64,000 nt of DNA from Cylindrotheca closterium (GCA_933822405.4 CAKOGP040000890.1:172749-236748), one strand, 5' to 3'. Counted from the first letter of the stretch, positions 13,501 through 25,304 are shown. Notes: generated from the letters alone by a model not told the origin. Made by a program: numbers and translations.

Positions 13501-15453
13501 ATTGGAGGAATTGATTGTGAAATTTCGTCCTTCTTATGAAGAAGAGCTTTTGGCGACAATATGTGCACTTCTTGATCGAGCTGAATCCCTTGCCGAAAAG
13601 CAATGTGTCGAAAATAAGGTTCGAATCGAAGACGAGGAGGCCATGTTTGCATCATGGCATAAAACACTGAGTAGAATTGCGGCAAAGTTCTTCCGCACTT
13701 CTGAGTCAACTTCAAGCTCCAACCGGCGGGACCAACGCATGAAGAAAACTGCGGAGTTCAAAGAAAAATATAAAGCAGATTTTGAGAAAGACTTCAGAAT
13801 CCAAGCAGAGAAAGCTGATTTGAAACCTGCCGAAGAGCAGAAGTTTGGTTTGGAAGAGTACATTACAAAACTCCAACACTGGAAGCAAAAGCTTGAAGCA
13901 CACGTTGCAAGCACACCAGTTTCATTGCCTCTCATTGAGTCTTCGCCAGTACTAGCCATGTTTTCTGGTGATTTTCCAGATCTATGGCCTGGGGCATGTG
14001 ATACCAAGTACTCCAATGCTGGAATGGAACGGGTAATGAATGACGACGGAGCAAGCGCGCGGAATTTTTCCTCAACATCATCGTCTGCTGTGAAAGCTCG
14101 AAGAGCGGCATATACTGCTGCTGTTGCCGCTGCTGCAGCTGCAGCGAAAGAGGGCGTCGGGGGCGAGTATGGTGGTGGTGCAGCATCAATTGAAATCCCT
14201 GGGCAATATTGCCCAAACTCAACGGCTTCTTCCGACTCAAAACCTAGCCCAGAACTCCATGCAAAACTAGTTAGGTTTGAGCCCCATGTTGATGTTTTAC
14301 GTCGCAACGACCATTTGGTCCGACGAGTAAGCATGGTTGGAAGTGATGGCCGAACCTACAAGTTCCTGCTTCAATTTGCAATCCCATACTGGACCAGGAC
14401 CGATGAACGGACAGCTCAGACGTTGTACGTGGTGGACAAGTTTTTGAGACGGAACATAATGACCTCGAGAAACCACCTCTCTGTTCAGCCAAACGCTGCA
14501 ATTCCTGTGGCACAGAGACTCAGAATGACCCTTGATGATGATTCTCGAATTGCTCTTGATGACGTCTTTAGAGAGCATTTGGAAAAGGATGAAAAAAAGG
14601 CGTCTGATATCACTGCATCATTCCTTTCCGAAGTAGCTGAAGGATTCAAACAAAGGTCTAAACCAGGTATTTCCCCTGAAGAGAAAGATAAGCTTCAACC
14701 GGTTGTGCTACATGAAGCCTATGTTCAGACTTGCAACTCGCAAGTGGCACGGAATATTCTCAAGCGACACGTTCGGTCTAGTTTTGATGGTCCCGAACCT
14801 TTCTTTCAGTTCCGTCGGGCGTTTGCTGGTCAGCTGGCTGCCAACTCTCTGCTTCAGTATGTCTTTGCGGTAGCTGAACGATCACCCCAACGCTTTGTAA
14901 TGCTCAAGCGCAACGGACAAATGCTTTCACCTGACTTTAGAGTAACATACACAACCCAAGGTAAGTACCGCATTCAGCTGGAGCTCATTTTTGTTTCCTT
15001 CACACTGGCTAACCACGTTGTCTCTGTTCCTTAGGTTTTGTCGACAATCCTGACGTGCCCTTTAGATTGACCCCCAACGTCAAGGCGCTATTAGGAGAAG
15101 CTTACTGCGATGGGCGATTCATGCCAGCAATGGCAATGATTGCGGCTGCAATTCTAGAAAATGGTGGGGATTTCGATTCAATCCTACGATTGCTCATGAG
15201 GGATGATATTGTTGCTTGGTACAGCAAGTCCCAAGCCAGATCTGACTCCAAGACTCAAGAGCTTGAGCGCCAGCTGAGCGAACGTGTAGCGAAGAATGTC
15301 TCTATTTTGCAATCTCGAATAGCGGAGTGTGCACCAAGTCGACAGGCAAAGCAAGACGAGCCCGTAGATAGACGCGTACGCGACCTCTGTGATGCAGCAT
15401 CTGACCCTGAAAAATTGGCAATGAAGGGCACAGGTTATCATGCTTGGTTGTAA
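1545..15453 (+). CDS. TRA1: Tra1/TRRAP, PIKK-family pseudokinase scaffold, 8 exons
   Basis: Exons 1545-4351, 4420-6081, 6151-6713, 6788-9318, 9380-12309, 12379-12577, 12641-14960 and 15035-15453 join in frame to about 4,476 aa. Known Tra1/TRRAP proteins are about 3,750-3,860 aa, so this one is long. Tra1 is the activator-binding scaffold of SAGA and NuA4 histone acetyltransferase complexes in the nucleus. The N-terminal three quarters is HEAT-like helical repeat (for example LRTLEFWVDNLNPEFL at the start of exon 2). A FAT region follows (around exons 5-7, with a WxxRLP...WxxLxxWRxHxF-like motif). The PI3K-like domain lies at about 4,105-4,440 and lacks the catalytic HxxDxxxxN loop, as expected for this pseudokinase. 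A FATC tail ends the protein (DPEKLAMKGTGYHAWL). The 69-nt intron 12310-12378 contains no stop and is a multiple of three, so retention would be silent to frame. A second possible start is at 1584. Confidence 0.93.
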
Positions 15454-15557
15454 TCTCAATAGGGATGTGACTTTTGGGGGTGGGGTTGAATCTCCTTTCA
15501 CCTGCGAGATAATATTAGTACAAATGACATTTCAAATCAAAATATCCAAGCTCTAGT

Positions 15558-17547
15558 CTATATTTCGTTTACAAGACCTTGCACACCAAGTCTTTCTGCG
15601 ACTTTGGATTCAACCGGTGGAACAGTAGACAATCCTATACCAAGGGCAAATTCCTCACTATATCTGACTACGTCTGCTGGCTTCAAACTCCCATAACCAC
15701 TATAGTACGAGAGAAAAGCCTTGCATGCTGCTTCAGCGTTGGTTGTGAGAACGGCATGTCCACTTTTTATCTTGGACTTTGCAGTCTCGACCATTTCATT
15801 CGTTTTGTGATCAAGCGCAGAAAAGTCCCCTGAGTCTAAATGTAGGTCAAATCGGGTAATAGAATCCAACTGCTTCTCTTCAAAAGGAAGGGCGATAAGT
15901 AATCCTTGCCCCTGTCTGCCTGCACGTGCTGTGCGTCCAAGGCGATGGATGTAGTTGCTTCTGCTCGAAGGAGTGCCATACTGAAAAAAGAAACATGTTG
16001 AATCAATCAGTCATTTTTTTGTTCCATGCAAGCTTTCAAAATGCAAGGCAAAGAGTGCGTACCTGGACAACCAACGAAATTCCTGGGTAGTCAATGCCTG
16101 CAACGAAAGATGTTAGAATGACGATGAGCTCTTGCTGCTACAATTTGGTTTCCAAGGAGAGAACGCACCTCGAGCCGAAACATCACTTGTGAAGAGGATC
16201 CCTCGTTTCATATTGCGGAATGTGGTACTCGCTCGATTCCGAGACGCTTGAGACATTCGAGAGTGAATCTCAAGAACTGGAATCTCAAGTCCAATGCTGA
16301 AAAACTGAGAGAAAAACCTTACCAATCTTCCAGCGGGAACTTGAATGAACCAACAGGCGTTAGCGTTCAATATGAGTGCCAATGAATGCAGCCACAAAGT
16401 GATGAAAGTTGATGGTATACCATGATATAAACTTACAAAAGACAATTATTTTGTAATCCTTCTCTTTTTTCATCTCTCTTTGGATTAACCCAACCAGCGC
16501 TGGGACGTAGTGCTCCATACTGTCTAGCTGGTGAAAGAACTGTTGAGCTCGTAGGTTTGTCTCTGATTTTCTAGATGATCGATCGCTCTCCACGCAGTCT
16601 ATTTCCTTGTAGTCGATCTTCATGTTTTCTCTCAGAAAAAATCGGAATCTCTTTGGCATGGTAGCTGAGAATAGTAATGTTTGTCGCTTGGTTGCTCTCG
16701 GGAGAAAGGATAGTATCGTATTAATTTCCTTTGGAAAGCTTTCGAATAGTCGATCGGCCTCATCGAGAACAATGATATTCGTGTCTTCTGCAATGTCGCT
16801 GAACTTTTGCCTCTCGACCCTTGTGTTTTCCAAGTGTACGAGAAGACGGCCTGGAGTGGCGACGAGTATGCTCGGCAGCCGAGGGCTCAACATCCGCATA
16901 TCGCGCTGCATCTTGGTTCCACCATATATACATGCGACTTCAAAGTCATTCAAGTAGGTCGTAAGACTTTTTGCTTGATCTGCAATTTGAATGGCAAGCT
17001 CTCGAGTTGGCGCTACGACGATGATACCAATGTTTTTCCCTGGACGGTACATGTCCGGATCAAACGCTAATAACCGCTCGACCACAGGCAAAAGAAAAGC
17101 AAGGGTTTTCCCTGTCCCTGTTTTGGATCGTCCTAAGATGCTATCTCCACTGAGAGCTTCTTGATATACTTTGGCCTGGATCTGTGTCATCGTTTGAAGC
17201 CCCAGAACTTCCGTGATGCCCCTTTTCAGAGCAGGATTAATGTCCGAGCGGTCACTAAACTTTGTATTTGATAACAGGGTGGGATCTTGTAGAGCCTCTT
17301 GGTGCCGTGCTTGGGCCTCTTTAATACGACTTTCGATATTTCCACCACTGCCACCATCTACCTTGGAAGGACGCTTTGGTCGGATGCGTGTTGGCCTTCG
17401 AATTCGTTTGGAAGACGATTGTGACTCGTCCTCATAATCACTATCGCTCACCGCGACAACCAGAGAGGATCTTATCCGAATGCCATCATTGAAGGGAAGG
17501 AAACCACTTGCCAAGGACACAAGTAGTAGGAAAAGGAAGACTTTCAT
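15558..17547 (-). CDS. Plastid-targeted DEAD-box RNA helicase, 4 exons
   Basis: Exons (in transcript order) 17547-16437, 16339-16169, 16097-16063 and 15980-15558 encode 579 aa. The helicase core is complete: Walker A SKTGTGKT (about 141-148), PTRELA, TPGR, DEAD (262-265), SAT, IIVFFPAGR, TSDVSARGIDYPG and HRLGRTARAG. The joined exons restore motifs IV-VI, which supports the splice choices. The third exon is only 35 nt. The N-terminus is a hydrophobic signal peptide ending LASG|F, matching the diatom bipartite plastid pre-sequence pattern (small residues then Phe at +1). A basic Arg/Ser-rich transit-like stretch follows. It likely remodels plastid RNA, for example in rRNA or ribosome maturation. 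The stop codon lies 104 bp from that of TRRAP (convergent). Confidence 0.9.
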
Positions 17548-17790
17548 TTTTATGATGTTTCGGTTGTGATTTCTCGTTCGATTTGAATTGTCGTGGTTTT
17601 GCCGCGCCTTCCATGGAATTTGGAATCCAGACTTTCAATTTTACACAAAATATGAACCGACCTCAACCCTTGAATAAAAAAGTGGATGAGAAAGATCGTT
17701 TTGCACACTCCACATTATTATCTCCTCTCTAGCAAGAGTAGGGTACCGGTAAGCGACAATCTTGTTTCTGCTCCCTATCGTTAATGTCAG

Positions 17791-17888
17791 GGGATTAATA
17801 GTTTAGATGACGAGTCGGAGAGATCGGTCATTGCGTTATGCAATGAACCCCTCTATGTCGATTTAAAGAACGAGGCATTTGTATGATG
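17791..17888. repeat. 98-bp direct repeat, copy 1
   Basis: Starts with gggattaatagtttagatga and ends gcatttgtatgatg. It is nearly identical to the copy about 305 bp downstream, with only a few substitutions (for example gatcggtcat versus gaccggttat). It contains the small palindrome attgcgttatgcaat. Confidence 0.9.
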
Positions 17889-18095
17889 ACATTCTTGGAG
17901 GCCATCAGCCTTTGCGTTATTGCTCAACTCTCGTATCTCACCAAGAGGCTTTTTCTTTCTTCGCGTACAGTTGCGTAATAATGATGAATACTCATCAGAG
18001 CACTTCAGGGTCTCGAGCTCGAACCCATTCCTTGTCACTTGAACAATGGTTAGTAGATGATTGTTGTGTCAAAGCATTTGATGATTTGACTCCAA

Positions 18096-18193
18096 GGGAT
18101 TAATAGTTTAGATGACGAGTCGGAGAGACCGGTTATTGCGTTATGCAATGAACCCCTCCATGTCGATTTAAAGAACGAGGCATTTGTATGATG
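18096..18193. repeat. 98-bp direct repeat, copy 2
   Basis: Second copy of the 98-bp unit in the same orientation. The intervening 207 bp is not repeated, so this is a spaced duplication rather than a tandem array. Confidence 0.9.
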
Positions 18194-18843
18194 GCAGTCT
18201 TTTTTCACCATTTGGATTTGTTTATGTATCGACACCCAAGCTTGAGATCTCACCGTTATTTTTGTCTACAGCTTTCTTCACTATCGATTTTCCTTGTGAA
18301 CAAGGTTCTGATACGCCGACGTGGCAGTGAGAGCAACGATATCTGAACTCAAAACGGCATTCCAGTCTTTGTTGCCATTCGATTGGAGGCCAGCCTGCCT
18401 CAGGTTAGGAATGAAAGACAACAAAACCGCTGTACACTTTGCCATGTCTCATTTGCCACCACAGGTGATACCACGACTCTTCTTTGGAGCGCTTGTCACA
18501 TTTCTGCAACTACGGCTTCTTTTCGATCTCCCACACCCACTCGCGTCGATTACCTATGTATTTATTCTATCCATCAGAGGCACCGTATCAATGAAGATAG
18601 CGAATAATACCGAACCATGGTGACTCATTCGCAGCAATCACGAGCATTCAACGTGCTGATCTTGAACCTACCGTAGATATATTGATTATAAAATATTATA
18701 TCTATGTTTTATTTATCTATCTGAAACTGGTACACGCCACGCGGCCATGCATTCCCCAAAAATTCTCCCTCATGTACCTTCACTGAGTCTAAATTCGATA
18801 GCCGATGGTGCAAAATCAATCATTTAGCCCCTTGCACCTCACG

Positions 18844-21800
18844 TTAGTCAGAGTAAATCTGATCAAGAAGTTTATCATGCCTTTCCTCCTGCTTTATACT
18901 CTCCAATATTTCTCGCACCACGTCTTCACCACGACTTTCCCATTCTGCCCGATTACTTCTTGCATAGTTCTATCAATGGTGAAACAAGAACAAACTCGGT
19001 GAGAACATGTAGCCCGGCAAATCGTGACACCGGATTCAATCCTCGCTTACCAAGAATTCATCACTTGATTTTCCAAACACTCCACAGCTCTCCAGTTTCT
19101 TAGCTAGCGGGATGATGTAAAAGTCAAAGAATCCAATCTCTCCCTTGTACCAATCCACACTTGGATCTTTGTCCGCTCGGCCTTCTTTCCATGCTTTGTA
19201 GCACTCCCTAAAGAAAAGCTCGTTCCACTTTCGATACACACTGTAGCACAAGTAAAGAAGAGGTGAGGAAGAGAAGAGGACAGCGCAAAATACGACAACA
19301 AATGGTACGTACTGCCAGTGTTGCATTGTGTGACTAATGTCCGATGCCTGAATCAAATGTTCAATCACAATTGTAGCCTTGCGATTAATATTGTCTCGAT
19401 TTCCATTGTCTTTGAAGCCAACAGAGCTTCGCTTAAAAGCCGTGTCCCATCGGTTGTTGCGAAGCTGCTTCAAGTCCTTATCCACAATGTCAGTCGCCAT
19501 GACAGCATTCACAACCAACATTCGAAAGTGACTTAATTCTGCTGGCGTCGAACAAACACAATCACGAAGGTTTTCAAATCGTTCGCCCATGAACAAGTTC
19601 CAGGCAATTACCAGACTGTTCTGCTCGGCAACACTACGACTGTCGTACAAAGTGGCGATTGCTGCTTTCTCTTTTACCAGCTGTGCATTCGGTACACCTA
19701 TTCAAGCAGTACAAGAGCGTATACATTTCAAATGTTAGGACACCCACTCGATACGACCATGTAATCAAGATAAAAGACTTACCCTCATGATCCACGTCAT
19801 GTACCAAGGCAGCAAATGCACATGCAAATTGAGTCAACGGATCAGATGTGATTCCATACGTATGATCATGCAGACTTTGAGCATGGATGTCGTGGTATTT
19901 TTCCTCATCCTCATCGTTGCCTTCCATCATTTCCAGGTCAGTCGGTGCTTTGATTCGCGACAACAGCTTGATGACACTCATTGTGACATGGCTGATAAGA
20001 ATATTTGGGAAGGAGAATTCGGTGAGTTGCCACAACCACATAATTTTTTCCAATAGCGTCGAAACACTTACCTAGCATGCTCAAAGTTGTGGAATGGATT
20101 CGATCGATAGAAGCCGGAGATGGTGCTGATGAATTGTCTTAGCTCGGTAACGACAACACTTGGGATCTCAATCGTATGTGGGTCTTGCTCGGATTGTGCT
20201 ACTTCTGGGTCAAATTTAGGAAGCGCAATGATTTCTCGGACTTCATCCAGTGGCTTGAAATCGCTCTTCATCGCAGTTGCCAAAGAGAGATCATGAGCCG
20301 ATGCAAACTCCATTTCATGTGAAGCAGAAGCGTAAGCATCTCGTCTTGCGACGATGTGCTGAAGTATCGCCAGAAAAACTGTGGCGTTCCACTCGACCAA
20401 ACGATCTTCTCGGCCATCAGCACTATTCAATTGCTCTGCAAAAGGGCCCTCCAAGTTGCGCTCACTTGCAGATGTTTCAGATGCGCTATCACTTTTGGCA
20501 GTTGGAGCTGTCGAGATTCTCTTGGGCTCAATAACTTTCCCAATCCAGTATGTTTGGATGTCGCCCTTTCCTTTCACGATTACAGTGCCTTCGTCGCGCC
20601 TAATGAGCCAATGTCCTTTGCCACAAGAACGCAAAGACTCCGCAGTTTCTTGCGAGACTTGGATCCTTCCTCCGATCCCTGTACTCTCCATCCGCGACGC
20701 CACGTTGACTGAATCTCCAAACAGTTGGAAACGAGCCTTGTCTCCTCGAATAACACCTGCAGTCACTGCTCCTGTATGGATACCAATTTTGAGTTTCAAG
20801 TCGGCGGTATCAGGTCCGAGTGTTGTTTCTAATTGCTTGGTCAACTTGCTCATTTTTCGAGAGATTTTGTGAGCGAAGAGCACCATGCGCACGGCATGGT
20901 CTCGGTAATAGTCTGGAATTCCAGTTGCCGCTATGTAACAATCCCTAAAAGAAGCACGAAGCAAGTTGAATGAGACAGAAGATCTTGACAGCGGAACCCT
21001 ACCAATGGTTTTCTTACCCTTGTGTTTCGACCTTGAATACTTTTGAGTGCCGACACTGTCTATCAAAGCTACCGTAAACCGCCTCCAACAATTTAAACAC
21101 CTGAGATGGCTCACGAACAGACGACCAAGCAGTAAAACCACAAATGTCTGCATACATCACTGTCGCAACAGGGAAGTAGTCTGCGAGAGGCGGGCGCGTC
21201 AAGTCTTTGACGAGATCTGATCCTGAGCCAACTAGGTCATGGAAGTTTCTTGGATTGTTGTCGCCTACGATCTTGTTCCGGATGTTTTCTGGGAAGAGTG
21301 ACGTGACGACAGCATTTGACCTCGCAGCGCTGGCTATCAGTTTTTCGTTTCGCTTGTGTACAAACCCATTATACACGGAGAAGACAAGAATCATGAAGCC
21401 AAAGCATCCAGCTATGGAAAGACCGTAATCCTTTGGTGCCGAACTGAGGTAGAGCTCTGCGAACTCGGTATCTGGATACAAGTGCATGGTAAACTGGCAG
21501 TGTCCAGGAGTCAACTCGAAAGCAGGATTGGTGTGCAATGCGAGGTCAACGACACGCTCGTATGGCTCATACTCTTCCTTATGCATGTCTTTCATGCCTA
21601 AATAAAGGGCATTTGGTCCTACCGAAAGAATGAAAGCAAAGATGAGGCACAGCATAAATAACCAGTAGGATCCGTCAACGGGCTTGCTTACCATTGATCC
21701 TGTATGTAAAAGTTTGGCCACAATTGTTTTCGATTACAGCAAGGATCCCAACCACCCCTTCCGGTAGCATGTGCAGGAGCGAGAAGTCCCAAGCCATGGC

Positions 21801-22977
21801 CGAGCCAATGAATGCCACAATTGGACTGTCAGGATCCTCCGCATTCAAATGGACAGGATGAAACACAAAACTGTGTGGATAGTCTGATGACGAATCATTG
21901 ATTTCACTGTGCATGTGAGCATGTTCCTCATCAGACAACGCTGTTCCTCCACCAGCGTACGGTCGGACACCGGTGAGCAGTGTCTCGTCCGGCAAGGCAT
22001 ACAGGGCTTCAATAATATCGTTATAATCTGGAACACTTTGTACATTCCAATTGACGTTTCCATATGTAAAAGGAGGTGGAGAGTAATGCCAGCCTGGGTA
22101 ATAAACATCACGTTCGATATCGGGAACCATGCCATTAGGAGACGGTGCAGTGAAGTAGGAATGATAACCAACCTCTTTCAGATTGTCGAGAGTCCCTGTC
22201 TCAAGCATATGGGCCTCTTTGACCATGCTCTCATAGTGCTGGTCAGTAAATTTTAACCAAGCTTCTTGGTTTTCCCGAGTGACGACAGGAAAGAGAGAGA
22301 AGACCTCGGTGCCAGAGATTTCAATGATATGTTTTCCAAAGGATTCAAACAGTGGCAGTGACACGAATGGCCATGTTTCGTTGGCCCCTGCGGCGTAATT
22401 GGATATGATGGTCTCAAAGGTGCGATAGGCCTCACGGATGTCTTTCTGTTGTCGGATTGCAGCAGCTTCAAGAGCATCGGAGAATTGATCGTACTATGAT
22501 GAAAAGATGCAATCACATCAGATCAGAGTGATGAGATTGCTTCAAGCTCGTTGAACATCGCACAAAGATACGAGCATGACAATTGAAACTCACTGCGATA
22601 TTGAACTCTTCCTTTTCCTCATCGAGCAAGAAGTGATATGTGAGGTAGGATACCGAGATTCCAGTTGCCAGAATAAAGAGAAAGAGAGCCAAGCGCCACA
22701 ACTTGACGCTGCGATCCTCATTGCGAGAAGCATTCCTAACTTCTTGTACTTCATCGCGAGACCGATGGGCAGACGACATTGTCTCGGATTCGGTCAAGCT
22801 CTTGCTTTTCATTGAAGATCGTTCACTGATTAGACTTATTCTTCTATGATCATGGTGCTCATCGTGCTCATGGTGGTGGTCGGCATCAGGATTGTCGGTG
22901 TTGCTTTCGCCATCTTCAAGCAGCGCACTGCTTTGCGTCGAATATGCTGGTTTGTTCGAAGACCAACTGTTGTTCAT
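18844..22977 (-). CDS. Transmembrane nucleotide cyclase fused to a cyclic-nucleotide phosphodiesterase
   Basis: Eight exons (22977-22594, 22493-21692, 21618-21018, 20944-20072, 19991-19783, 19697-19313, 19240-19051, 18969-18844) give 1,189 aa. The order is: cytosolic His/Asp-rich N-terminus; TM1 (about 95-117); a 340-residue extracellular region; TM2 (about 461-481); a class III cyclase domain (about 540-735); a linker; and a class I PDE domain (about 865-1175). Cyclase metal Asp are D553 (in YADICGF) and D597 (in ETQGDCY). Transition-state residues are N676 and R680. E593 is the guanine-type specificity residue, but the partner Cys position is Q669. PDE metal ligands are visible: HNFEH 881-885, HDVDH 951-955 and D1076 in ASDISHTMQHW. 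The last exon (NYARSNRAEWESRG) completes the PDE tail after SSDEFL. The protein probably makes and degrades cGMP (or cAMP) at the plasma membrane. The ligand is unknown. Confidence 0.93.
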
Positions 22978-23616
22978 TTTCTAAGTTTCCACAGTATTTT
23001 CAATTTGCATAAAGTTTGCAAGATTGTGACATAAATCTGAATTTGATTTTCATCAATTGATCGGATGATATCGAAACCGAACGCTAGCTCCTTATTTTAC
23101 GTTTCCGCTGAAATGTACAGTGACCAGAGACTGTGAAGAATGTGCCACCCGGTACTGAGCGTTTTTAATAGAGATCTCATTTGTGTCACTAGGATGAATA
23201 TTTTGTGATCATTGGTTCGCGTACGAAGAAGCGAGCAAACATGTGATCAGTCGCATATATATTATTGGTCCTTTCCGTTTGCAACGACTTCAATGCGTAT
23301 TAGAGAACAAAGGTGCGATCTTTCATCTTCAATTGGGGTTCGGATCTCCGCGATGAAGAAGGCCAAGTGCGTAACGGTATCATGATCATGAATGACGGGA
23401 ATGGAGATCGGTTCGAGTTTGAGTTCGAGTTTTTTGTTCGTTAAAGGTTTTTTAGAAAAGAGCTGATTTTTTAGTCGTATCAGTCGAACCGTTGCGTCCG
23501 TCAACCACCCGTACCATGAAATCGATCATCCATCATCGCAACGATCATCGTCAGACCGCACACAACAGAGTTAACAACAGAGAAGCATAACAAAAACTGC
23601 TTTCAGTATTGCAACC
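22978..23616. other. Intergenic, divergent promoter region
   Basis: Lies between the starts of the cyclase-phosphodiesterase gene (minus) and the mL54 gene (plus). An 80-codon minus frame at 23262-23504 has no recognisable motif and was not called. No RNA gene was seen. Confidence 0.4.
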
Positions 23617-23991
23617 ATGTCAGCTTCATCACCAGTAGCAGCAATTCGAATGTCACAAAGCTTATTGCGCCGTACATGTACCTCAAACAGCAGCACTTTG
23701 GCAACAACAGCAGGACGACGACACTACATTGGCACTCCCCTCCCTTCCATGCCAATGAAGGCAGGCACCAAGATGGATAGTTTGGCCATTTTCAAAGGAC
23801 AAGATCCACCAGTTGTCAAGGAGCGAGACGAATATCCAGAATGGGTTGGCAAACTTGCCAAGCCGTTGCCGAGTCTGGCCAAGTTACGTCGCATACCGAA
23901 CGAAGAAGCAGACGAGAAGGAAGTATTGAGGTTCTTGAAGTTGAATCGGCGAATTCGCATGAGAGCTAACAACGAAGAAAGTTCCATCTAA
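23617..23991 (+). CDS. MRPL54: Mitochondrial large-subunit ribosomal protein mL54-like
   Basis: A single exon of 124 aa. The first 40 residues are Ser/Thr/Arg-rich with few acids, consistent with a mitochondrial presequence. The body has the mL54/MRPL37 family pattern: LAIFKGQDPPVVKERDEYPEWV (length as in the family), then a short basic C-terminal helix (RFLKLNRRIRMRANN). The protein would sit in the mitochondrial ribosome large subunit. No plastid-type signal peptide is present. Family assignment is by pattern recognition and the protein is small, so confidence is moderate. Confidence 0.72.
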   Translation: MSASSPVAAIRMSQSLLRRTCTSNSSTLATTAGRRHYIGTPLPSMPMKAGTKMDSLAIFKGQDPPVVKERDEYPEWVGKLAKPLPSLAKLRRIPNEEADEKEVLRFLKLNRRIRMRANNEESSI

Positions 23992-24515
23992 TAAACTAGA
24001 ATGTATTATATTGGAAGCTACTCGTGCGTTATTGATGTATGATTGCTACGCTCCTGGTTGGCCATCCTGGTTTCGCCTAGTTCTTTATCAGGCCCAGTAG
24101 AGGAAGGAAAGATTGAAGGCTCATTGTGAACTCAGCTCACTATGAACATGGTTCATCACAAATCTCCCAGTCGGCTGCATCGTCAATACAGTGATTGCAG
24201 AGCGAATTAGAGGTTTTGGGGAGGCGTGGAGTGCGGTTCCTTGTAGACAATTTCACGCGGTTTTGCTTGTAGCCTCATCATTTCGGAATCTAGGATCAAA
24301 ATGATGCAATCCAATCCAAATCCAAATCCAAATCCAAATCCAAATTCAATCCAATCCAAATTCAATCCAATCCATTTCAATTTCCAAGATTCTCCAAAGC
24401 TACTGCTATTTTAATAAAAACTGCTTAGGATTGAAAATATGAAGCTTTATAGGACTACCGCACCTACTAAAATTTGATGGGTTCATTCCTTAACCGTGTC
24501 TAGACTACACAATCA
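23992..24515. other. Intergenic between mL54 and ClpP (convergent)
   Basis: No gene supported. It contains a short AATCC/AAATCC simple repeat near 24307-24390 and otherwise unremarkable sequence. Confidence 0.5.
24307..24390. repeat. AATCC / AAATCC / AATTC simple repeat
   Basis: An interspersed pentamer-hexamer microsatellite: aatccaatccaaatccaaat and variants, about 14 units. Not telomeric (no CCCTAA). Confidence 0.85.
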
Positions 24516-25304
24516 TTATTCTTGTGGTCCACCTTCTCCTTCTTCTGGTGTTTCCGGAATCAATCGCTTTTCAAGAACAGTATCGATCACGCCGAATTCC
24601 TTAGCTTGGTGAACATCCATAAAGGTATCACGATCCATAACTTGTTCAATCCTTTCCAATGGCTGCCCCGTGTGGAAGACATACAGATCGTTCAATCTTT
24701 TTCTCACATCCAAAATGTTTTGAGCTTGAATTTGAATGTCACTGGCCATTCCTTGGGCCCCACCGGACGGTTGATGCAACATGATCCGAGCATTCGGTAG
24801 AGCCATTCGAACATGTCCCCCGCACAACAAAAGGGATCCCATAGAAGCTGCCTGTCCCATGGCAATTGTATGGACTTCAGGGTTAATGTATTGCATGGTA
24901 TCGTAAATGGCCAAACCGGCAGTCACACTGCCCCCAGGACTGTTAATATACATGTAGAGCGGCTTTTTGGGAGCCTCTGCTTCTAAAAACAACAACTGCG
25001 CCGTCACGAGGCTGGCCATGGTATCCGTAACTTCCCCGTGGACACAAATGATTCTCTCACGCAAGAGACGAGAATAAATATCAAAGGCACGCTCCCCTGT
25101 GGTTCCCTGCTCCAAGACTGTGGGAACAGTAACGTTTCGTTTGGTTATGGTAGTGTTGCTGCTGTTGCCTGTTGTAGTTTGGGCCAAGGCAGCAGGGCTG
25201 GAATTGAGAAGTGTGGTGCTGGCTTGGCCGAGTACACGACTACTCGTAGCCATCATTGAGCGCCTTGATAGAGATGAGGACACCTTGGAACACCACATTT
25301 TCAA
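24516..25304 (-). CDS. clpP: ClpP serine protease, mitochondrial type
   Basis: Single exon, 262 aa. This is the proteolytic subunit of the ClpXP protease. The catalytic triad is visible: Ser154 in [10 protein letters not shown], His177 in MLHQPSGG and Asp226 in MDRDTFM. The Gly-rich oxyanion strand [11 protein letters not shown] is at 120-130. The N-terminus is rich in Ser and Arg without a hydrophobic signal peptide, so mitochondrial import is more likely than plastid import. An alternative start is M17 or M18. The C-terminal tail is short and acidic. The gene is convergent with the mL54 gene. The family call is firm; location is inferred from the leader. Confidence 0.93.
   Translation of the reverse strand: MKMWCSKVSSSLSRRSMMATSSRVLGQASTTLLNSSPAALAQTTTGNSSNTTITKRNVTVPTVLEQGTTGERAFDIYSRLLRERIICVHGEVTDTMASLVTAQLLFLEAEAPKKPLYMYINSPGGSVTAGLAIYDTMQYINPEVHTIAMGQAASMGSLLLCGGHVRMALPNARIMLHQPSGGAQGMASDIQIQAQNILDVRKRLNDLYVFHTGQPLERIEQVMDRDTFMDVHQAKEFGVIDTVLEKRLIPETPEEGEGGPQE

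Larger units (their letters stand above)
17548..18843. other. Intergenic region between helicase and cyclase
   Basis: No supported gene. It holds the upstream region of the helicase and the 3' flank of the cyclase-phosphodiesterase gene. Its main feature is a 98-bp direct repeat. Short open frames here have no recognisable protein motif. Confidence 0.5.

Noticed and set aside
13534..14334. 266-codon minus-strand open frame
   Set aside because: Antisense to a TRRAP exon with clear family motifs; no motif of its own.
18321..18623. 100-codon plus frame in the intergenic region
   Set aside because: No motif, no splice support, overlaps another frame of similar quality.
23262..23504. 80-codon minus frame
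   Set aside because: No recognisable domain; lies in a likely divergent promoter region.
24307..24390. AATCC-type repeat as telomeric DNA
   Set aside because: The unit does not match TTAGGG/CCCTAA and genes lie on both sides.
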